The notes below the pieces were generated by a model. It saw only the letters and a list, made by a program, of their open reading frames with translations, was not told where the DNA came from and did no database searches. From Cephaloticoccus primus (GTDB taxonomy: Bacteria > Verrucomicrobiota > Verrucomicrobiia > Opitutales > Opitutaceae): a DNA stretch of 64,000 bases. The stretch covers positions 31,201 to 95,200 of the forward strand of contig NZ_LSZQ01000029.1 of NCBI RefSeq assembly GCF_001580015.1, in the 5' to 3' direction. The translations under genes and the position numbers were made by a program. Of the stretch, positions 1-9,501 are shown piece by piece; positions within the stretch are counted from its first letter, which is position 1, and every line of letters begins with the position of its first letter.

Positions 1-1914
1 AGCGTAATCCCGGCCCAAGTACTCGAAGATCTCGACGTCGCCCGCATTGACGCCGCGCTGGATTTCGCCGGAGGCGTAGTGCGTGGCAATGACTTCGGCG
101 GGCTACAAATCTCCAGCTACAACGTGCGGGGCTTCAGCACAGGCGAGATCTACCGCAACGGTTTTCCCGCTAACCGTGGTACCAGTGCTTCTCCCGACTC
201 CGCCTCGATTGAGCGCGTCGAAGTCCTCAAAGGCCCCTCCTCCGGCCTCTACGGCCGATCCGATCCGGGCGGGCTCGTCAACATCGTGACCAAGCGTCCG
301 CAGCAAGACGCGTTCACCAACGTACGACTCTCGGCAGGCAGCTGGGATCGCTATCGCAGCGCACTCGATATCAACCACCCGCTCAATGCACGCGGCACCG
401 TGCTCACGCGCCTCAACCTGGCCGTCGAGGACAACGGCAGCTTCCGCGAATACGTGAAACAGCAACGCCAAGTCATCGCCCCCAGCCTGACTTGGCACAT
501 AAACGATAAAACCCAGATCCAGGTGGATGCGGAAATCGTGCGCAACGACTCCACATACGACCGCGGTATCACTCCCGTAAACGGCAATATAAAAGGAATG
601 AGTATCAGGCGATTTTTGGGAGAGCCCAACGATGGCATGTCGCGCAATAATAATCAATCACTCCAAGCCGCACTCATTCACCAACTCGGGCAGAATTGGA
701 AAGTCCGACTCGGCCACCAAAACTGGCACGGCCACCTGCGCAGCAAAGCCGCCGAAAACCGTCAGCCTGCTGGCCCTGATTTTGATGTGATACAACGCCG
801 CAGGCGCGACCGTGATTTCGAGTGGCATGGGAATATGACACACCTGGATTTCATAGGGAGCTTCACACTTGCGGGCATGTCTCACCAGTTATTGCTTGGC
901 ATTGAGCACGAAGACTACAGCAGCAGCTCTGACTTTTTTCACAGTAATTACGACCCGAACTACTCATTAAATATTTATAACCCTGTTTATGGCGCGCCCA
1001 AACCGCCAATCGCTTCACATACCAGCAGTTTATCAACGACGGAAATCTGGGGCTTCAATATCCAGGACCAAGTTCAGATCACAGAGAGACTGCGTGCGCA
1101 ACTAGGCCTGCGTTTTGAGGACTACAAACTCGAAGGCTATAACCGCATCACCGGTGCCATTAATACGCCCCAGAAAAAGGATGCCACTACGCCAAGGCTC
1201 GGCTTCGTATACGAAATCCTGCCAGAGCTAAACGTATTCGCCAGTGCCTCCAAGTCATTCAAACCCAATGGAGTAGACGAACTCGGAAATTCGCGCAAGC
1301 CGCAGGAAGGGGTTGGTTACGAAATCGGCACCAAGTTTGGACTCTTTGACGGGAGATTGGGTGCAACCTTCGGGCTGTTTCATATTACAAAAGAAAACGT
1401 ACTTACCAGCAACCCTGATTATCCGGCGTCTAGTATCGTACAACAAATCCCGATCGGCGAGCAGCGCAGCGAAGGTTTTGATATGCAAATCGCCGGCAGC
1501 CTGACAAGGTCGCTGCGCCTCATTGCTGCTTACGCCTATATCGATGCCGAGGTAAGCAAAAGCAACACCCCCTCGCTCCCCGTGGGACGAGATCTCCAGG
1601 GTATCCCGCGACACAGCGGAAGCTTGATGGGAGTATACCAAATCCAAACTACTGTACTAAAAGGCTCGGAGATTGGTGCCTCTGTAAACTATGTCGGTGA
1701 GCGGCCCACGGGTACAGATGTCAACCGTTTGATTGTGTCTGACTATCTGACAGCGGGCCTATTCCTGCGCTACAGGCCCAATGCCAACATCAGTATCGGG
1801 CTGAATGTAAATAATCTATTCGATAAACAATACTACGACAAATTTCACAGCACCACATGGATAGTCCCTGCCGCCCCGCGCAACTTTAGTTTGAATATCA
1901 GTCTCAGGTTGTGA
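1..1914 (+). CDS. TonB-dependent siderophore-type receptor, 5' end outside window
   Basis: Outer-membrane beta-barrel receptor of the TonB-dependent siderophore family. The frame is open from base 1, so the signal peptide and most of the plug's N-terminus lie upstream of the window; 637 residues are visible. The plug shows NVRGFSTGEIYRNGF, then IERVEVLKGPSSGLYGR and GGLVNIVTK, the usual end of the plug. The rest is barrel, with the late repeats FKPNGVDELG and NLFDKQYYD. The last residue is Leu (NISLRL), whereas barrels usually end in an aromatic residue and the neighbouring receptor ends in Phe. It is clearly paralogous to the receptor at 2902, which matches it almost segment by segment, so a tandem duplication is likely. 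Substrate unknown; ferric siderophore or another metal chelate is an inference. Confidence 0.93.
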   Translation, partial: SVIPAQVLEDLDVARIDAALDFAGGVVRGNDFGGLQISSYNVRGFSTGEIYRNGFPANRGTSASPDSASIERVEVLKGPSSGLYGRSDPGGLVNIVTKRPQQDAFTNVRLSAGSWDRYRSALDINHPLNARGTVLTRLNLAVEDNGSFREYVKQQRQVIAPSLTWHINDKTQIQVDAEIVRNDSTYDRGITPVNGNIKGMSIRRFLGEPNDGMSRNNNQSLQAALIHQLGQNWKVRLGHQNWHGHLRSKAAENRQPAGPDFDVIQRRRRDRDFEWHGNMTHLDFIGSFTLAGMSHQLLLGIEHEDYSSSSDFFHSNYDPNYSLNIYNPVYGAPKPPIASHTSSLSTTEIWGFNIQDQVQITERLRAQLGLRFEDYKLEGYNRITGAINTPQKKDATTPRLGFVYEILPELNVFASASKSFKPNGVDELGNSRKPQEGVGYEIGTKFGLFDGRLGATFGLFHITKENVLTSNPDYPASSIVQQIPIGEQRSEGFDMQIAGSLTRSLRLIAAYAYIDAEVSKSNTPSLPVGRDLQGIPRHSGSLMGVYQIQTTVLKGSEIGASVNYVGERPTGTDVNRLIVSDYLTAGLFLRYRPNANISIGLNVNNLFDKQYYDKFHSTTWIVPAAPRNFSLNISLRL

Positions 1915-1991
1915 GGCCGATGTAAACCCACCCGCTCAAGTCGATCGGTTAATCGAGTAAACCGCTCTCAACGACTAACCCACATGTCACA

Positions 1992-2681
1992 ATGAAAGTC
2001 CGATGCACTCTCGCCGCCCTTCTGTTAAGTGCCGTCGCCACGGCTCAAGCCCTTGCCCACGGGTTTTGGATCGAGCCGCGCTATGGTCGGCTCGAAGCCA
2101 CTTTTGGCCACGGTCCTGCCGTCGAAGCTTACCCGAGCGAAAACCTCGTGGGTGCTTGGGGCTACGATATCGATGGCCGCGCGATCAAGATCGATATCCA
2201 GCGCACGGACACGCATGCGCTGCTCGTTCCGCGCACGGCCCCCGCGGTCGTCGTGGCCTCGCTGGATGCCAAGTTTTTCCGACCCGAAAATACCTCTGCC
2301 AAAAACATTAAAAACGCGATAATCGTCCTGCGCGAAGGTGCACGCTTCGATCAGATCAGGGACATCCGACTCCTGCTCGTGCCCGAGGTTGATCCGCTGA
2401 AAGTCGGCGCCGGAAATCCCCTACCCATTCGCGCCTACATCGATGGCAAGCCCGCCGCCGGAGTCCGCCTGATGAGTGATTATCGCGGCGTAGGGACGGT
2501 CGCGCTCAGCGCAGGTGAGGAGTCTCCCACGACCGATGCCGAAGGCCGCACCCGCATTGTTGTGCGCAACCCCGGACTAAACGTCATCGCGGGCTTCATC
2601 GCCGAGGAAGATGCCAGTGGAAACCGCGGTTTCCTGCACACGACCTTGGCCTTCCTCGGGCAGCCCTATGAGCACGACTAA
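1992..2681 (+). CDS. DUF4198 family periplasmic protein
   Basis: 229 residues with a clear Sec signal peptide (LAALLLSAVATAQALA) and cleavage expected just before HGFWIEPRYG, the typical mature N-terminus of DUF4198 proteins, which begin with a histidine. The family is often found beside TonB receptors and nickel/cobalt transporters and is thought to bind metal or metal chelates in the periplasm. The C-terminal half (NPLPIRAYIDGKPAAGVRL, then TDAEGRTRIVVRNPGLNVI) looks like the Ig-like domain of this family. It lies 77 bp after one TonB receptor and 220 bp before another, so a shared uptake role is plausible. Family assignment rests on the mature N-terminus and the context; the ligand cannot be told from sequence. 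Confidence 0.8.
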   Translation: MKVRCTLAALLLSAVATAQALAHGFWIEPRYGRLEATFGHGPAVEAYPSENLVGAWGYDIDGRAIKIDIQRTDTHALLVPRTAPAVVVASLDAKFFRPENTSAKNIKNAIIVLREGARFDQIRDIRLLLVPEVDPLKVGAGNPLPIRAYIDGKPAAGVRLMSDYRGVGTVALSAGEESPTTDAEGRTRIVVRNPGLNVIAGFIAEEDASGNRGFLHTTLAFLGQPYEHD

Positions 2682-2901
2682 ACGGGCCGCCAATTCCGGA
2701 TTAATCGCAGGGGCTTGACGCCTTCTGTAGGGTCGGTGGCTCCGCCGTCCGGGCGGCGCGACTATTCTTACTGCCAGCCGCTCCGCGACTTGTGGCTAGG
2801 CCGAAACCACAAAGCCGCCGGCCGCGAGCCCACGGCGCGAGCAGTGCGCAGCACCCAAAGTCGGAGCGGGAGCTCACACACTTTTACACAAGCAAACACT
2901 C

Positions 2902-5112
2902 ATGAAAACCCACACCCCACTCACACAGGGAGACTCGATAACTGCCGCAAAGGGCCCAGTGCTCCGACGCGCTCGCATCAGGCCCGCGCTGCTGCGCACG
3001 CTATGCGCCACCAGCATCTTCGCTGGGGCCGCCATGGTGCCAAGCGCACACGCAGCGGCTCGAGGCAACGACGCGCTCGACCTGATCGATGCCGATGAGA
3101 TCGTGCATCTGGACTCGCTCAGCGTGCAGGGGCGCGACGAAGTCGGCGCAGGCTGGCGCCCTACCCGCTCGTCTACCGCCACGCGCACCAACGTTCCGCT
3201 CGAAGATGTGCCTCGCGCCGTCAGCGTCGTCACTGCCGAGGTGATGGCCGATCTCGGTGAAGAGCGTATCGACCGCGCGCTTGATTTCGTGGGCGGTGTC
3301 ACACGCGGCAACGACTTTGGCGGGATGAACATCTCTGGCTACAATGTGCGCGGCTTTACCACGGGCGCCATGTATCGCAACGGCTTTAGCTCGGGAAAGG
3401 GCACCAACAGCCAGCCGGATGCGGCGACTCTCGAACGCGTCGAGGTGCTCAAGGGCCCGGCCTCCGGCCTCTTTGGTCGCGGCGAACCTGGCGGGCTCGT
3501 CAACCTCGTCACCAAGCAGCCGCGCGCCGAGCGCTTCACGCGGATCAGCAGTAGCGTCGGCAGTTGGGATCGCTACCGCGCCACGCTCGACACCAACTCG
3601 CCGCTCAACGCCAGCGGCAGTCTGCTGGGCCGCTTCAACATGGCACTCGAAGACAACGGCAGCTTTCGCGATTTCATCGAAATCCAGCGCTACGTCTTCG
3701 CGCCGAGCCTGAGCTGGCAAATCACCGCGAAAACGCTGCTCCTCATCGACGGCCAATACGTGCGCAACGACAACGTCTTCGACCGCGGCATCCCCGCAAT
3801 CGACGGGCATTTTGGGCAAGTGCGGATCAAGAACTTCTACGGCGAGCCCTCCAGCGGCAAAATCAAAAACAAAAACCAATCGCTCCAAACCAGCCTCGAG
3901 CACCAACTTAACGAGCACTGGAAACTGCGACTGGCAGGCCAGTTTTACCACGGCCACCTGCAAGGGGCCGCGACCGAGCCCAGCGCACCGCTCGCCGCGA
4001 CGCCGCACATCGTGCGCCGCTTCTACCGCGTACGAAACTTTGAGTGGCAAGACCTCCACAACCACGCCGAGGTACACGGCCAGTTCAGTCTCTTTGGCTG
4101 GGAGCACCAGGTCCTGATCGGTGTCGAGTATGAGCTCTATCGCTCCGACATGATCTACCCCGCCACGGGCTCCACCAATGCGTATGGAGTCGATATTTTT
4201 GAGCCCTCCAAAGACCACGGAAAACCGCCCCCCGCTTTCACAAGCCTGTCCGACAGTTTCGCCCGCGAGGAGAGCTACGCGATCAACATCCAAGATCAGA
4301 TTTACTTCACACCAAACCTCATCGGCTCGCTCGGGCTCCGCTACGACTCGGTCGAAACCTCCAGCCAAAACCGCGTCACCGGCAACCGCAGCAGCTACGA
4401 CCGCGATGCGACCGTCCCGCGCGCCGGACTCCTCTACAAATTTACACCGCAAGTCAGCGCCTTCGCCAACGTCTCGCGCTCTTTCAAGCCCAACGGTGTC
4501 GACTCCAACGGCGAGGTCTACGCCCCCGAGAAAGGCATCGGCTACGAAGTGGGCAGTAAGCTTAACCTCTTCGGCGGGCGGCTCGGCGCGACGCTCGGCT
4601 TTTTTCAAATCACCAAAGAAAACGTAAAAACACCACACCCCGACCCGCTAGTCATCGATAGCATCACTGTCGGCGAGCAGCGCAGCCGCGGCTTCGACAT
4701 GCAGGTCAGCGGCAAGCTCACCGACGCGCTCCGGCTTATCGCTGCCTACGCTTACATCGACGCCAAGGTCACCCGAGACAACCGCGCCAACTACACTGGC
4801 AACCGCCTCGCGGGCGTGCCCCTGCACAACGCCAGTCTCTTCGCCGTTTACGAGCTCCCGCACGGCTTCGAGATAGGCAGCGCCTACACCCATACCGATG
4901 CGCGCAAGGCCAACGTCACCAGTGATTTTGAGCTCCCCGGTTACCAAACCGTAGACCTCTTTGCCCGCTGGCGCGTAAACGGGCGAGTCAACCTCACGCT
5001 CAACCTCTACAACCTTTTCGACAAAGAGTACTACGCGCGCGGCTGGGGCACTTGGGCGGGTGTCCCGGGCGATCCCCGCAGCTTCAAGCTCACCGCCAAC
5101 CTCAAGTTCTGA
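2902..5112 (+). CDS. TonB-dependent siderophore receptor
   Basis: Complete 736-residue outer-membrane receptor. The N-terminus is a long basic leader followed by a hydrophobic stretch (CATSIFAGAAMVPSAHA), then a short spacer. The plug includes VPLEDVPRAVSVVTAEVM, NISGYNVRGF, LERVEVLKGPASGLFGR and GGLVNLVTKQP. The barrel ends in LTANLKF with a terminal Phe, as expected for BAM-dependent insertion. It resembles the partial receptor at 1-1914 throughout, including SFKPNGVD and NLFDKEYYA. A strong intrinsic terminator begins about 120 bp after the stop. No Fur box was recognised upstream, so iron control is only an inference from the family. Confidence 0.95.
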   Translation: MKTHTPLTQGDSITAAKGPVLRRARIRPALLRTLCATSIFAGAAMVPSAHAAARGNDALDLIDADEIVHLDSLSVQGRDEVGAGWRPTRSSTATRTNVPLEDVPRAVSVVTAEVMADLGEERIDRALDFVGGVTRGNDFGGMNISGYNVRGFTTGAMYRNGFSSGKGTNSQPDAATLERVEVLKGPASGLFGRGEPGGLVNLVTKQPRAERFTRISSSVGSWDRYRATLDTNSPLNASGSLLGRFNMALEDNGSFRDFIEIQRYVFAPSLSWQITAKTLLLIDGQYVRNDNVFDRGIPAIDGHFGQVRIKNFYGEPSSGKIKNKNQSLQTSLEHQLNEHWKLRLAGQFYHGHLQGAATEPSAPLAATPHIVRRFYRVRNFEWQDLHNHAEVHGQFSLFGWEHQVLIGVEYELYRSDMIYPATGSTNAYGVDIFEPSKDHGKPPPAFTSLSDSFAREESYAINIQDQIYFTPNLIGSLGLRYDSVETSSQNRVTGNRSSYDRDATVPRAGLLYKFTPQVSAFANVSRSFKPNGVDSNGEVYAPEKGIGYEVGSKLNLFGGRLGATLGFFQITKENVKTPHPDPLVIDSITVGEQRSRGFDMQVSGKLTDALRLIAAYAYIDAKVTRDNRANYTGNRLAGVPLHNASLFAVYELPHGFEIGSAYTHTDARKANVTSDFELPGYQTVDLFARWRVNGRVNLTLNLYNLFDKEYYARGWGTWAGVPGDPRSFKLTANLKF

Positions 5113-5233
5113 GGCGGGCGCAGAGGTGGAGAGAAAGTGAGAACCCGCTCGGCAAAATTGATCGGTTCACCAAAAAAACGACACCGCGCCGCGCTCCCTT
5201 TTGCGCAAAACCACGCCCCCCCCCTCTCGCTGC

Positions 5234-5269
5234 AAAAGCCGCTCCCGATTTTCGGAGCGGCTTTTTTTT
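5234..5269 (+). terminator. Rho-independent terminator
   Basis: GCCGCTCC pairs with GGAGCGGC around a CGATTTTC loop and is followed by eight T residues, with A residues on the 5' side. It lies about 120 bp after the TonB receptor stop and before the Sel1 gene, so it ends the receptor transcript. Confidence 0.88.
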
Positions 5270-5390
5270 GGCACCGAGCACGCTTCGCAATGAAGCCAGC
5301 ATCCCCCCACGCCAAGCCTCTCGCAGACAAGCCGCGTACTCCGTCAGGGATTGCCCACAATCCCCAGCCCCATCACCAAGGAAGCCGTCC

Positions 5391-6068
5391 ATGACCCACC
5401 GCCCTATTTTCACATCCGCAATCCTGATGGCCTGCTGCGCCTACAGCAGCGCAGTGGCGCAAACGGGGTCGAGTCAATCCGCAGAACTGGCACGCGACCT
5501 GGGCCGGGCCGCTGCCAAGGTTGAGCATGCCGCACGGGCATACGCCCCCGAGACTCCCGAGCACGGGGAACTGCAATATTGGGCTCTAGCTTTCAGGATG
5601 CTGGAGCAAGATCCGGCAAAGGCCGATAACGGCACCGGCAAGGGATTCTACCGGCTGGGGGAATTTTTTGAAAACGGGCTGGATAGCCTCAAGCCAGACC
5701 TGCGCGAAGCCATCCACTGGTACCGGAAAGCCGCCACCCAGCACAATCACCTCCATGCCCAATTGACTCTGGGGCTGATCTACCTTGCAGAAGTCAAACG
5801 AGGCGTCACCGGCTCCGCCTCAAACTACGCCGAGGCCGCCCGCTGGCTGCGAAAAGCCGCAGACCAAGGTCACCCCGAAGCCCAGGTGCTCCTGGCGGTG
5901 ATGCACCTCGAAGGACTGGGCGTCAGGGAGAGCGAGTCCGAAGCAGAAGCATGGCTCGAAAAAGCCAATCAAGACGGCCTCGCGGTCAGCAAAGACGCCC
6001 TGCGTGAAAGACTGCAAATCACCCCCTTCCGCGACTGGGATTTCGCCCAATGGAGAGTTTGGCGCTAA
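5391..6068 (+). CDS. Secreted Sel1-like repeat protein
   Basis: 225 residues from the ATG at 5391. The frame is open further upstream, but only this start yields a signal peptide (FTSAILMACCAYSSAVAQ) at the N-terminus. The central and C-terminal parts contain Sel1-type helical repeats, for example EAIHWYRKAATQHNHLHAQL, then YAEAARWLRKAADQGHPEAQ, and a final EAEAWLEKANQDGL unit. Sel1 repeats are TPR-like alpha solenoids used for protein-protein contacts, often in the periplasm. It is a single gene after a terminator, with no partner suggested by context, so its function is unknown beyond likely scaffolding. Confidence 0.82.
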   Translation: MTHRPIFTSAILMACCAYSSAVAQTGSSQSAELARDLGRAAAKVEHAARAYAPETPEHGELQYWALAFRMLEQDPAKADNGTGKGFYRLGEFFENGLDSLKPDLREAIHWYRKAATQHNHLHAQLTLGLIYLAEVKRGVTGSASNYAEAARWLRKAADQGHPEAQVLLAVMHLEGLGVRESESEAEAWLEKANQDGLAVSKDALRERLQITPFRDWDFAQWRVWR

Positions 6069-6287
6069 TCGTCCACAAAACTACGCCGACAACACTGCCC
6101 GCGCCCTGCGCGAGCAAAGTAGAAAACAGTGCGTGACTCCCGAGTCGTGCGAGCGGGGGCGCAGCCCGTTTTCATTGGCGAAGCGTCGCTGCCGCTTCGT
6201 CTTTGTCGCACAAATCACCCAATTCGGACCCCAGCGCGCGCGAAAAGGGCACAAAACAATGCGTGCTTCCAGGCCGCGGGAGCGTAG

Positions 6288-7427
6288 GTGAAGTTGCCTT
6301 TCAGCACTGTGAAAATCGGCCCGTACACACTAAGCAGTAACCTCTTCTTATCGCCGCTGGCGGGATACACGAACCTGCCCTTCCGGCTGACTCTGCGCGA
6401 GCTCGGCGGGCTCGCGTGGACGACCTGCGACCTCGTCAACGCCCGCTCGCTGATCGAGCGCACGCCCGCCGCACTGAAGCTTATCGCCAGCTCACCCGAA
6501 GATCGCCCTTTCGCGATTCAGCTCTTTGGCAACGTGCCCGAGGAAATGCGCGAGGCAGCGCGAATCGCCGAGGCCTGCGGCGCGCAGTCCGTCGACATCA
6601 ACATGGGCTGCCCGGTCAAAAAAGTCGTCCGCGTGGGCGGCGGCTCCGCCATGATGACCGAGCTGAGGAAAACCGCGGCCCTCGTGCGCGGGATGGTCGA
6701 GGCCGTGAAAATCCCGATCACTGCCAAGATGCGCCTCGGCTGGGACGAGGATAACCTCAGCGCACCGGAGCTCGCTGCCGTCCTTGAGGAGGCCGGAGTC
6801 GCCGCCATCTTCGTGCACGGGCGCACGCGCGCCCAAGGCTTTAGCGGTCGCGTAAACCTGGGCGGCATCCGCGCCGTGGTTCAGGCCGTGCGCACGATCC
6901 CCGTTATCGGTAATGGCGACGTAACCACGCCCGAGGCCGCGCGGCAGATGATCGCCGAGACGGGCTGCGCGGGTGTGTCGATCGGGCGCGGCGCGTTTTA
7001 CGACCCGTGGATTTTTCGGCGCACGGCCCACTACTTGCGCAGCGGCGAGCTGCTGCCCGAGCCCGACTTCGCCGAGCGCGTGCGCGTCATGCAGCGGCAC
7101 TTCGACCGCTACTGCGAGTTCTACGGCGAGGCCCACGGCGCGCGGCTTTTCAGAAAAGTCGCCCCTTGGTACGCCAAACGCTTCGGCCCCGCGAAGCCCT
7201 TCAAGCAGGACGTCATCACGATCAACTCGCGCGCGGACTTCGCCGCAGTCCTCGGGCGCTACATCCAATGGCGCACCCAGTTTTGCGACGAGAGCGGCGA
7301 GCTGCTCCCCCGCTACGCGCTTGATCCGCTGCGCGCCTCTTTCATGGAAGCCGAGCACCGCGACAGCTCCGCGCCTGCCGAGCGCAGCGCGATCCCCGTC
7401 CCCAGAGGCCCCGTCGAAACGTGGTAG
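6288..7427 (+). CDS. dus: tRNA-dihydrouridine synthase (DusB-like)
   Basis: 379-residue FMN-dependent TIM-barrel enzyme that reduces uridine to dihydrouridine in tRNA. N-terminal LSPLAGYTNLPFRLTLRELG is the family substrate/FMN region; DINMGCPVKKVVRVGGGSAM carries the catalytic cysteine; ITAKMRLGW, FVHGRTRAQGFSG, VIGNGDVTTPE and GVSIGRGAFYDPWIF complete the barrel signatures. The start is a GTG preceded by a purine-rich GGGAGCGTAG stretch. It is one of two Dus paralogues in the window (the other at 20031) and belongs to a different subgroup, to judge by the GCP motif context. The proline-rich C-terminal tail after about residue 345 is extra. Confidence 0.92.
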   Translation: MKLPFSTVKIGPYTLSSNLFLSPLAGYTNLPFRLTLRELGGLAWTTCDLVNARSLIERTPAALKLIASSPEDRPFAIQLFGNVPEEMREAARIAEACGAQSVDINMGCPVKKVVRVGGGSAMMTELRKTAALVRGMVEAVKIPITAKMRLGWDEDNLSAPELAAVLEEAGVAAIFVHGRTRAQGFSGRVNLGGIRAVVQAVRTIPVIGNGDVTTPEAARQMIAETGCAGVSIGRGAFYDPWIFRRTAHYLRSGELLPEPDFAERVRVMQRHFDRYCEFYGEAHGARLFRKVAPWYAKRFGPAKPFKQDVITINSRADFAAVLGRYIQWRTQFCDESGELLPRYALDPLRASFMEAEHRDSSAPAERSAIPVPRGPVETW

Positions 7428-7706
7428 GCCCCGTGGCCTGAATAGCACGGGAGCGCGGCCTCGCACTACCCGTCGCCGCATGCGCCGCCCGTTGATGGGA
7501 AAAAAAGCGCCCCTCCCTCCCGCCCCCCCGGTCGACGACCGCAGCGTCAGTGCCCGCGCCCTCTCGCCAGTCTCCGGCATCCGCGCCTGCGGCTTTCACT
7601 TATTCTGTTGTCGCCTTGGCCGGGCCAAATGGCTTTCCTCCCGCCGCGGCTTAAGGCCGATACCCGCCCCCCAGACCCCAACATTTAAAAGTTCACGCGT
7701 TATCCC

Positions 7707-8990
7707 ATGAGTACCCCGACGAGCTTTGTCAGCCGCTACCGCTGGAGCATCTGTGCGCTGCTGTTTTTTGCGACGACCATCAACTACATCGACCGCGCCG
7801 TGCTCGGCGTGCTCGCCCCACTCTTGCGCGACGAGCTCGGCTGGAGCGATCAGGACTACGGCCGGATCAGTGCCGCCTTTACCCTCGCCTATGCGCTCGG
7901 GTTTCTCTTCGCGGGCTGGTTCATCGACCGCGTCGGTACGCGCATCGGCTACACGGCCTACCTCGCGCTCTGGTCGCTCGCCGCCGCCGCTCATGCGCTG
8001 GCCAAAGGCGTGTTCGGCTTTGGCATCGCCCGCTTCGTACTCGGGCTGGGCGAGTCGGGCAACTTCCCCTCGGCGATCAAAACGGTAGCCGAGTGGTTTC
8101 CCAAGAAAGAGCGCGCACTGGCGACGGGCATTTTTAACGCGGGCAGCAATGTCGGCGCCGTCCTCGCCCCGCTCATCGTTCCGTGGCTCGCGCTGACCTG
8201 GGGCTGGCGCACGGCCTTTATCGTCACAGGGCTGGCGGGGCTCGTGTGGATCGCGTTCTGGTGGCCGATCTATCGGCGCCCGCGCGAGCACAAGCGCATC
8301 TCCGCAGGCGAGCTCAGCCTCATCGAGAGCGACCCGCCCGACGCGCCAGGAAAAGTCTCTTGGGGCCGCCTCCTGCGCTTTCGCCAGACCTGGGCCTTTG
8401 CGCTCGGCAAACTCCTCACCGACTCCATCTGGTGGTTCTACCTGTTCTGGTTTCCGCTCTTCATGGCCGATACCTTCGGCGTCGACCTGCGCACGATCGG
8501 GCTCCCGATGATCACCGTCTACGTGCTCGCGGATGTGGGCTCGGTGGGCGGCGGCTGGCTCAGCTCCTCGCTCCTGAAACGCGGCTGGAGTGCCAACGCC
8601 GCGCGCAAGACCGCGATGCTCGTCTGCGCCGCGTGCATCCTCCCTGTGGCACTCGCCCCGCATGTCGAGGGCAAGTGGGTCGCCGTGTGGCTCGTCGGGC
8701 TGGCGGCCTCCGCGCACCAGGGATTTTCGGCCAATATCTTCACGCTGGTCTCCGACATGTTTCCGCGAAAAGCGGTCGGCTCTGTCGTGGGAATCGGCGG
8801 GTTCTTTGGAGCGATGGGCGGCTTCATGATGAATCTCGGGGCGGGCTGGTTGCGCGAAAATACGGGCGGCTACAGCGTCATGTTCATCATCGCCGGTCTC
8901 GCCTACCTCGCCGCCATTCTCGTGATGCACCTGCTCTCCCCGCGCCTTGAGCCCGCCAAGCTTGACGCCAATCAAGACGGCATCGGGTAG
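7707..8990 (+). CDS. MFS transporter, anion:cation symporter (hexuronate-type)
   Basis: 427-residue inner-membrane carrier of the major facilitator superfamily with about 12 hydrophobic segments. The N-terminus has ATTINYIDRAVLGVLAP and the motif-A loop GWFIDRVGTRIGY, followed by LGLGESGNFPSAIKTVAEWF, characteristic of the ACS family that includes ExuT and GudP. Such proteins import sugar acids with protons. No uronate catabolic gene lies nearby, so the substrate is inferred from family resemblance only. It stands alone between intergenic stretches of 279 and 94 bp. Confidence 0.88.
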   Translation: MSTPTSFVSRYRWSICALLFFATTINYIDRAVLGVLAPLLRDELGWSDQDYGRISAAFTLAYALGFLFAGWFIDRVGTRIGYTAYLALWSLAAAAHALAKGVFGFGIARFVLGLGESGNFPSAIKTVAEWFPKKERALATGIFNAGSNVGAVLAPLIVPWLALTWGWRTAFIVTGLAGLVWIAFWWPIYRRPREHKRISAGELSLIESDPPDAPGKVSWGRLLRFRQTWAFALGKLLTDSIWWFYLFWFPLFMADTFGVDLRTIGLPMITVYVLADVGSVGGGWLSSSLLKRGWSANAARKTAMLVCAACILPVALAPHVEGKWVAVWLVGLAASAHQGFSANIFTLVSDMFPRKAVGSVVGIGGFFGAMGGFMMNLGAGWLRENTGGYSVMFIIAGLAYLAAILVMHLLSPRLEPAKLDANQDGIG

Positions 8991-9084
8991 TTCTTGCGCC
9001 GCGCCTGCCGGACAGGCGGGCGGGCGAGCGCGCGAATAGCGGGAGCTTGCCTAAGTCGAGTGCGGGTGGAGGCTCTCGCGGGCC

Positions 9085-9501
9085 ATGCCTGAAGATCGCA
9101 AAGACACCAACCGCGCGCTCGTGCGCATCGGCTTCGATGGCACGGTGCACAAGACGTTTCGCGGGAGCGAGGCCGCCGAGCGTTTCGCCAACGAGGTGCG
9201 CGTGCTCCAGCACCTCGAAGCGCGCGGCTGCCACTTCGTCCCGCGGTTGATCAGCGCTGACCCGCAGGAGCTTAAAATCGTAACCACCAACTGTGGCCGC
9301 CGCGTCGAGCACATCAGCGACGAGAAGCTGCGCTCCCTGTTCGTCGAGCTTGAGAGCTATGGCGTGCGGCACGACGACCCGTACCCCCGCAACGTCACCT
9401 ACCGGATTGCCGATGGGCGCTTCTGCCTCATCGACTTTGAACTCGCGACCTTGCTCGAAGATGCGAGCGCCCCGACGCAACCCGCACCTCATGACAAATA
9501 A
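9085..9501 (+). CDS. Minimal (Bud32/RIO-like) protein kinase
   Basis: 138 residues, about half a normal kinase, yet with the catalytic landmarks in order: a nucleotide-binding lysine candidate in VHKTFRG (K23), a helix-C glutamate in FANEVRVLQHL (E37), an HxD-type catalytic loop HDDPYPRNV (D98, N103), and a metal-binding Asp in LIDFEL (D117). This resembles the compact fold of Bud32 and RIO/LPS-kinase relatives. A GGAGG lies 12 nt before the ATG. The 3' end overlaps the PP2C phosphatase gene by 11 bp, a strong sign of coupled translation and an opposing kinase/phosphatase pair. Activity is an inference from motifs; a pseudokinase is possible because the glycine loop is weak. Confidence 0.7.
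   Translation: MPEDRKDTNRALVRIGFDGTVHKTFRGSEAAERFANEVRVLQHLEARGCHFVPRLISADPQELKIVTTNCGRRVEHISDEKLRSLFVELESYGVRHDDPYPRNVTYRIADGRFCLIDFELATLLEDASAPTQPAPHDK

Noticed and set aside
2682..2901. Possible cobalamin riboswitch before the second TonB receptor
   Set aside because: The stretch is GC-rich with a GGTGGCTCCGCC fold, but no B12-box or other conserved core was found.
3001..4638. 545-codon minus-strand frame opposite the second TonB receptor
   Set aside because: The receptor frame has clear plug and barrel motifs; the antisense product has none.
7596..8975. 459-codon minus-strand frame opposite the MFS transporter
   Set aside because: Highly charged shadow frame without membrane segments or homology.
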